Shown one piece after another: positions 59,096 through 64,000 of a stretch of 64,000 nucleotides of DNA. The notes below the pieces were generated by a model. The model saw only the letters and a program-made list of their open reading frames with translations, had not been told where the DNA came from and made no database searches. Source of the DNA: Lachnotalea sp. AF33-28 (GTDB lineage Bacteria; Bacillota; Clostridia; Lachnospirales; Lachnospiraceae); contig NZ_QUEE01000003.1 of assembly GCF_003477885.1 (NCBI RefSeq), positions 248,001-312,000 of the forward strand, written 5' to 3'. How positions within the stretch are numbered: the stretch's first letter is position 1; each line of letters begins with the position of its first letter. The translations under genes and the position numbers were made by a program.

Positions 59096-61576
59096 TTAGG
59101 TCTTTTCCCTGAGCAGCCCGGCAAGCTGCTTCCGCTTGGTCCGGGTATCGCCCTCAATATGAAGTTTGGAATAGATCTGATTCACATATTGTTTGACGCT
59201 CCCCTCGGAGAGATGGAGCTTTTCCGCGATCTCACGGTTGGATAGCCGCTGTGCTATCAGAGTTACGATTTCAAATTCCCGCTGCGTCAGCGCGGCGAAC
59301 GCCGGAGGTCGGGCGCTTTCCTCTTTTCGCCCCTTTGCCGCTTCCCCCAGCTCGATGATCCGCGTGATAAGGCCGTTCCGGATTTCCCGCGCTAGCATTT
59401 GTTCCAAATAGCCATAGTTTTCCACGAACGGCATCACAAAGCCGTCCGGCGCGGCATCGGAAAGCGCCTTCGCAAGCAGTGCGTGCGCTTCCTCGGTTTT
59501 TCCCAGCATCTCATACGCCGCAGCAGTCTGAATGCGGATATGCAGCGCAACCAGCGCGTAGTGCATCCCATCGCATACGGCAAGCAGCTCTGTACTGCGC
59601 CCAACTACCTTGGCATAAGCGCCCTGGGCAAGATACACCTGATTTTCAATCATTTCCATCATGGGCTTGCCCGGCACAAGCATATTGACGGCGGAGAGCC
59701 GGTGCTGCGAAAAAATCTCCGGGATCTTGTCCGTTTCGCCCCGCAGCGCATGGTAGTAAGCACTGGTGGCGCTCCAGAAGTTGATCCACGATGCATCGTG
59801 ATGGCGCAGCAGGGCCGCGTATCGCTCCGCAAAGGAATACCGCTGCTCCACATCGGTATGCAGCGAGAGCCGCCGCAGCAGAAAATTGCAGCAGAGTTCC
59901 ATGTTGATCTGCCCGTTGTCCTTGACCTGCGCGTAGGCACGCTCCAGCTCGATGTGCGCATCGGTGAAACGGCCCTGACAGAACAGTGCCTCTGCCCGCA
60001 TGATGGTCTCCGCACCCTGCCCGTGGTTGTTGGTGACCTTATAGTAATGGGGCATACACTCGTCCATTTCGGCAAGTTCCTTTTGAAGCTCTCCCGGCGC
60101 GCGGTAGAACATCATCAGAACGGACGGCGAGCCGAAGGTCCAGCCGCCGCTATTCTGGATGCTGATGGCGGGGCGGGACATCTGCGCGCTGGCGCTGCGG
60201 TGCAGGCGGCTCATGGCGCTGATGTCATTGTAGCAGAGAAAACTCAGAATGAGGTCGCATTCGCCCAGCAGGTTGCCGCGTTCTTCTTCGGAAAGCTCCG
60301 GGTGCTCCTCAATAGCTGACAGCAGCAGTGCCTTCAGCTCCAGCATTTTCGGGATCTGACGCCATGTGAACATCCGGCGCATCAGCACCAGAATGGCGAA
60401 GGGATAGGCTTTGAGCGTTTCGGCGGGGCATTTGTCCAGCGCCTCCAGCACATCCTCAGGCTTCAGCGACGCAAGCAAAATGCCCGCATCGCTGCGGATG
60501 ACACGCAGCAGCGCGTCGTAATTTTCGCTCTTGCGGTAGGCTGCAATGGCATGGAGATACTGCCGGTGCTGCTCATACCAGAGGCCGAAGCGCTCCCAAT
60601 AGATCCGCCGTGTTTCAGCTTCCATTGCCAAGAAGCACCGCTCAGCGCACTCCTTCATCATGTGGTGGAAGCGATAGGTCGCGCCATCCGGCAGTCGCGT
60701 GACAAAAGCATTCTGCTCGGTCAGCATAGAGAGAATTTTCCCAGCCTCTGCGTCGCCTGTGATCCGCTGCGCCATTTCGATGGTGAATTCATCAGCAAGT
60801 CCCATGACCGCCAAAAACTCCCGCTGCTTTTTCGCCAACGGATCGATCATGGCGGCGGTAAAAGTGGCGTAGATGTCGGAATTGCGGTTGGGCAGGGCGC
60901 CGCGCTCGGAGAGCGTTCGCAGATTCAGGTACACGGCGGAGAACCAGCCCTCGCTGGAATAGAGGAGACTTTCAACCTGCGCTTCGGAAAGCTCCGTGCC
61001 GCAGCGGTGGGCATAGATGGCAAGCTCCGTATGGTTCAGGCGCAGCTGCTCCGTGCCGATCTGATAGACCCTTGCCCCCAGCCGCACCGTCTCCGCAGCG
61101 GGCAGAAAGCGGTCGCGGCTTGCAACGATCAAATGCACATTGATGGGCAGGCGGTTTGCCAGCATACAGAGGAACATCGAGGCGCGTCTGTCCGTCAGCA
61201 GATGAAAATCGTCAATGAAAATGTAGCAGGATGTTTCTCCCACCAACGCATGGCAGAGGTCATCCACCAGCAGTCCACCGCCCGCTGCATCCGTGGGGCA
61301 AGGATATTCCCGCAGGAGAGGAAATCCCGCGCGGGCAAACGCCTCCTGTACGCTTTTCCAGAAGATGGCGAGGTTGCCAGAGTATACGCTGATGCGGATG
61401 ATGTGCAGTGTCTCTGCTTTAGCGCGCTCCTCCAGATACCAGTTTACCGCCGTGGTCTTTCCGTAGCCCATGGGCGCGACCACCGTGGTCATGGCGCAGC
61501 GGGAGATGGGCCGCAGGCTCTCCTGAAGTCGCTCAGATATGTAAATGGTATTCAAATTCCATTTCGGTTTTGGCAT
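59096..61576 (-). CDS. MalT-type LuxR-family transcriptional regulator
   Basis: 826 residues: a Walker A site APMGYGKTT (34-42), a Walker-B-like CYIFIDDFHLL (about 117-127), a long helical repeat region, and a C-terminal LuxR helix-turn-helix (LTQREFEIVTLIAQRLSNREIAEKLHLSEGSVKQYVNQIYSKLHI, about 758-802). This matches the STAND/MalT group, which senses a ligand through the helical repeats and activates promoters when bound to ATP. GGAGG precedes the ATG at 61576. It begins 20 bases after the sigma-like gene and probably controls the lipoprotein operon next to it (inference). Confidence 0.9.
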   Translation of the reverse strand: MPKPKWNLNTIYISERLQESLRPISRCAMTTVVAPMGYGKTTAVNWYLEERAKAETLHIIRISVYSGNLAIFWKSVQEAFARAGFPLLREYPCPTDAAGGGLLVDDLCHALVGETSCYIFIDDFHLLTDRRASMFLCMLANRLPINVHLIVASRDRFLPAAETVRLGARVYQIGTEQLRLNHTELAIYAHRCGTELSEAQVESLLYSSEGWFSAVYLNLRTLSERGALPNRNSDIYATFTAAMIDPLAKKQREFLAVMGLADEFTIEMAQRITGDAEAGKILSMLTEQNAFVTRLPDGATYRFHHMMKECAERCFLAMEAETRRIYWERFGLWYEQHRQYLHAIAAYRKSENYDALLRVIRSDAGILLASLKPEDVLEALDKCPAETLKAYPFAILVLMRRMFTWRQIPKMLELKALLLSAIEEHPELSEEERGNLLGECDLILSFLCYNDISAMSRLHRSASAQMSRPAISIQNSGGWTFGSPSVLMMFYRAPGELQKELAEMDECMPHYYKVTNNHGQGAETIMRAEALFCQGRFTDAHIELERAYAQVKDNGQINMELCCNFLLRRLSLHTDVEQRYSFAERYAALLRHHDASWINFWSATSAYYHALRGETDKIPEIFSQHRLSAVNMLVPGKPMMEMIENQVYLAQGAYAKVVGRSTELLAVCDGMHYALVALHIRIQTAAAYEMLGKTEEAHALLAKALSDAAPDGFVMPFVENYGYLEQMLAREIRNGLITRIIELGEAAKGRKEESARPPAFAALTQREFEIVTLIAQRLSNREIAEKLHLSEGSVKQYVNQIYSKLHIEGDTRTKRKQLAGLLREKT

Positions 61577-61595
61577 AATGCGTACCTCCGACGAT

Positions 61596-62834
61596 TTATT
61601 TTCCCAAAGTCTCCGACTCAAACGGCACGACCACGGATTTCAGCAGCCTCTCTTCCGGTAAGCCCTGAACAAACCGTATCGCCGTTTTTGCAAAAACGTT
61701 TGACTTCATCGTGTCCCAATCCGCCAGCTTTACGATCTCAGCCGTGCCTTTTTCAAAATCGAACCGAATTTCGCCCCATTCGCCGTCGTTGTCCACCTGA
61801 TACAGGTAGACAGCGGCGGCTATTTTTTTGTTCTTTTTTCGGCACTCGGTCTGCTTCAGCGTCACGGTATGGATATACCCGCTTTCCAGCAGCTTCAGGC
61901 GCAGCTTGTCAAGCGTTCGCCGGTAGAATCGCTCCGCGCCACTGGCGGTTGTACCCTCGAAATCCACAGCCAAGTCCTCAAAGGTAGACTGCGTGGACAA
62001 AGGACTGACGCGCCCGCAGGTCATGCAGATGGCGTTCCGCTTTTCCAGATACCATTGCTCTTTGTAGGATAGCTGTTCAAATGCCGCCGCAACCGTCTTT
62101 GCCTGAATCCCTTTCCAGAGGATGTCGGCATAGTTCCAGCTATCGTCGCGCGTCACATCCTCGTCGGTTTCTTCGCCGTCCTCATCCTGCTCCGTGCGGT
62201 AGAGGGAAACAATGCTGCGGTTGCGCCGGGCAATGGTCAGCAGCTCATCCGCGGATACGCTTTCATCCTTGTACCCGCTTTGGGCGGCAAACTCGGAAAC
62301 GACCTCTGTGCATTTCTTGCCTGAACCGTTGTAGATAGCGCCGATCTGACGTACACGTCGGTACTCCGCAAGGCTGGCAAAGGAACCGGCTTCTCCCATC
62401 ATACGGCAGAACAGCAGCCCGTCCTGAATATAATGCTTCGCATATTTCAAAAACTCCGTTTCCTGCTCCGGGTCGAACTTTGGCAGACAGTATAGCAGCA
62501 TTTGCAAAACTTCCAGCTTGTAGTCCAGAAACCGCGCCGGGTCATAGCGGTCATATCCGTTGCGGGTAAGAAAACGGTAGATCACGCCATTCAGCCGCTT
62601 TTCAAAGTGGTGCAGGAAGAAGGAAAAGTAGGATAAATCTCTTTTCCGGACAGCTTCGCGTATGTAGTCGTTCAGCTCCATTTGCGGCGGTTCCGGGTCA
62701 AGCTGAAAGACGTTCTGGACTTCGCGCATGGTCAGATCGTCGGCGTTATAGAACGGCACTTTTGCCGCATAGCCGTTCAAGTCCCATATCCAGTCCGAAA
62801 GCTGCGACATCTGCTTGTCACGATTATCATTCAT
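61596..62834 (-). CDS. Divergent sigma-70-like protein
   Basis: 412 residues with no close family recognised, but two regions resemble sigma-70. Around residues 84-130, VLQMLLYCLPKFDPEQETEFLKYAKHYIQDGLL recalls region 2 (FDP-x-x-G-x-x-F-x-x-YA-x-x-x-I). Around residues 253-320, LSYKEQWYLEKRNAICMTCG...STFEDLAVDFEGTTASGAERFYRRTLDKLRLKLLESG recalls region 4, with a helix-turn-helix in place. A C-terminal extension of about 90 residues is unlike known sigma factors. It sits between the DUF6076 gene and the LuxR-type regulator. Sigma function is inferred and could instead be a DNA-binding regulator built from that fold. Confidence 0.6.
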   Translation of the reverse strand: MNDNRDKQMSQLSDWIWDLNGYAAKVPFYNADDLTMREVQNVFQLDPEPPQMELNDYIREAVRKRDLSYFSFFLHHFEKRLNGVIYRFLTRNGYDRYDPARFLDYKLEVLQMLLYCLPKFDPEQETEFLKYAKHYIQDGLLFCRMMGEAGSFASLAEYRRVRQIGAIYNGSGKKCTEVVSEFAAQSGYKDESVSADELLTIARRNRSIVSLYRTEQDEDGEETDEDVTRDDSWNYADILWKGIQAKTVAAAFEQLSYKEQWYLEKRNAICMTCGRVSPLSTQSTFEDLAVDFEGTTASGAERFYRRTLDKLRLKLLESGYIHTVTLKQTECRKKNKKIAAAVYLYQVDNDGEWGEIRFDFEKGTAEIVKLADWDTMKSNVFAKTAIRFVQGLPEERLLKSVVVPFESETLGK

Positions 62835-62864
62835 ATCTGCACCTCCCTCCGCTGTGAATTGCGC

Positions 62865-63992
62865 TTACTGTTTCCAATTCATCTTTGCTTCTGCCAACAG
62901 AGCCGCCTGCTCCATTTCGGCGGCGTAGCTGCCCTGTGCATAGTTGTTGTCTTGCAGCGCCTTTTCCAGCTTACTTTTTGCAAGTGCTTTCATCACGGCG
63001 GCAGTCTGCTCGTCCAGCGTGCCGCGCCCAAGATACTGCGTGATCGTGTTGAACCGCTTTGTATAGATTTTCTTGATAGGGTGGTCAGGGGCAAGCTCCC
63101 GCTGCTCCCGTCCGCGAAGATTCCCAACCTGACGGCATGTGCGCCCGCGCTTGTCGTTCGGCGCGTAGCCGCTGCAATATTTCGTGTGCCGCGCGTCAGT
63201 AGTCAGAAACCATTTCCCGCAGACGGCGCATTTTCTCGGTGCGTGTCCGACGCATAACCCCTCAAAAAGATCGGCGCGGAACATCCCGACAAAGGATACA
63301 AAGTGCATCCGCTTGACGAGCTGTGCTTCCGCATTGCCGGGACGGATCGCGGGAACATACTGCACCGTCGCATTGGTCAGCGCCATCCACGAGGGATTGC
63401 TTTCCTCCAAGGTGGCGTTCTCCCTGAAAAACTGCCCGAATGCGGCAGCATACCCGGTGGGCGTTCGTATTTCGGTGTTTTCTTGCAGAAACTCCGCAAA
63501 TGCAGTCAAGGTCATTTTGTACTGCCGCAGGGAATAGCTCAGATGCCCCAGCACAGGAATGACGCGGATCAGGAGCGCCGCCAAGGGATGCGCCCCTGTG
63601 ATATTACTGACTGCCTGCTGTTCCATCGGGAGCTGTAAATACTCGTTCAGCTCGGCAAATGCTTTCTCAGAAAATGCCTGCATGAGATAATCCTCAAACT
63701 GCTTTCTGTCCAAATGGGAAAACGGCTGGACATCGTGCAGCTCGTGAATGATAGCCCGTCCCGCCTCCTGCGCTTTCGGGAGAAGCTGCATATCTACATT
63801 CTTTAAGCCAATGCCGGTCAGCAGTTGATTCAGGATCTTGCACGGCGCGTCCAATCGCGTGATCGTTTCGTCGGGAATGTTCAATACCGCGCAGCCGATC
63901 GTTCCGGTCGGCATGACGCTGCCCGCGTAGGTCACGGTATCCTGCCAGAAATCCAAAGATAAAACCTTGTGGCTGATAAGCTCCTGTGCCAT
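62865..63992 (-). CDS. DUF6076-like zinc-finger protein
   Basis: 375 residues, no signal or membrane segments. A C-terminal cluster KCAVCGKWFLTTDARHTKYCSG (about 254-275) with further Cys (RTCRQV) looks like a zinc finger. The rest is helical. I recall this Cys pattern as DUF6076. The gene ends 30 bases before the sigma-like gene and may be the start of that operon; its start is only eight bases from the window end, so its RBS is cut. Confidence 0.75.
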   Translation of the reverse strand: MAQELISHKVLSLDFWQDTVTYAGSVMPTGTIGCAVLNIPDETITRLDAPCKILNQLLTGIGLKNVDMQLLPKAQEAGRAIIHELHDVQPFSHLDRKQFEDYLMQAFSEKAFAELNEYLQLPMEQQAVSNITGAHPLAALLIRVIPVLGHLSYSLRQYKMTLTAFAEFLQENTEIRTPTGYAAAFGQFFRENATLEESNPSWMALTNATVQYVPAIRPGNAEAQLVKRMHFVSFVGMFRADLFEGLCVGHAPRKCAVCGKWFLTTDARHTKYCSGYAPNDKRGRTCRQVGNLRGREQRELAPDHPIKKIYTKRFNTITQYLGRGTLDEQTAAVMKALAKSKLEKALQDNNYAQGSYAAEMEQAALLAEAKMNWKQ

Positions 63993-64000
63993 ACTGCGTC

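Noticed and set aside
60551..61987. Long plus-strand frame of 478 codons opposite the LuxR-type regulator
   Set aside because: It lies wholly over recognisable minus-strand genes, has no RBS, and its translation matches no family; GC-rich DNA gives such mirror frames.

Overview
The window is chromosomal DNA from a Bacillota, most likely a Lachnospiraceae-type gut clostridium (inference). The reasons are Gram-positive Shine-Dalgarno sites ahead of nearly every gene, the ptsH/ptsI, cdaA/cdaR, greA, dusB, birA and rsgA housekeeping set, a LicD-type surface polysaccharide locus, several lipoproteins and a KtrAB-type potassium system. Almost everything is on the minus strand; only two convincing genes (23351-23710 and 48672-49178) are on the plus strand. 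No rRNA, tRNA, CRISPR array, transposase or T-box was seen.

Layout. 1-15 kb: a cell-surface polysaccharide locus read right to left: polymerase (wzy-like), rsgA interposed, UDP-galactopyranose mutase, a nucleotidyltransferase-aminotransferase fusion, LicD, flippase, three GT2 glycosyltransferases, a DUF2304 protein and two large GT-C-like membrane proteins. 15-21 kb: ptsI, ptsH, cdaR, cdaA and two uncharacterised membrane proteins co-oriented with the c-di-AMP genes. 21-34 kb: single housekeeping genes and short operons (MBL hydrolase, CAT-like acetyltransferase, greA, dusB, birA, argF, stomatin/NfeD, SH3-SleB hydrolase, rRNA methyltransferase, KtrA/KtrB, apt). 35-39 kb: an epimerase-like TIM barrel, a GH28 pectinase-type enzyme and recJ. 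40-48 kb: serC-serA-DUF1015 and leuB-ilvD-ilvB. 49-51 kb: an AT-richer AbiE toxin-antitoxin locus whose toxin is frameshifted. 51-64 kb: a GC-richer accessory block: a DUF6076 protein, a divergent sigma-70-like protein and a MalT/LuxR-type regulator, then a strong terminator, then a tight ten-gene operon encoding a DUF2442 protein, five lipoproteins, two DUF3137-like proteins, a small membrane protein and a DUF3592 protein.

The intergenic DNA is unusually rich in structured repeats. One family (called R1 here) is a two-hairpin element of about 48 bp with seven copies. Six of them lie on the coding strand just upstream of a ribosome binding site, which suggests a mobile or regulatory 5' UTR element. 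A second family (R2) is a long fold-back whose stem sequence differs between copies yet stays self-complementary within each. There are also two MITE-like families (R3 with three copies, R4 with TA flanks), a 112-bp tandem repeat (R5) upstream of the cda operon and a further tandem hairpin repeat (R6).

The best candidates for something undescribed are the regulator plus lipoprotein/DUF3137 block at 51-64 kb (with its divergent sigma-like protein), the R1 and R2 repeat families, and the fused cytidylyltransferase-aminotransferase next to LicD, which predicts an amino-alcohol phosphate decoration of the surface polymer.
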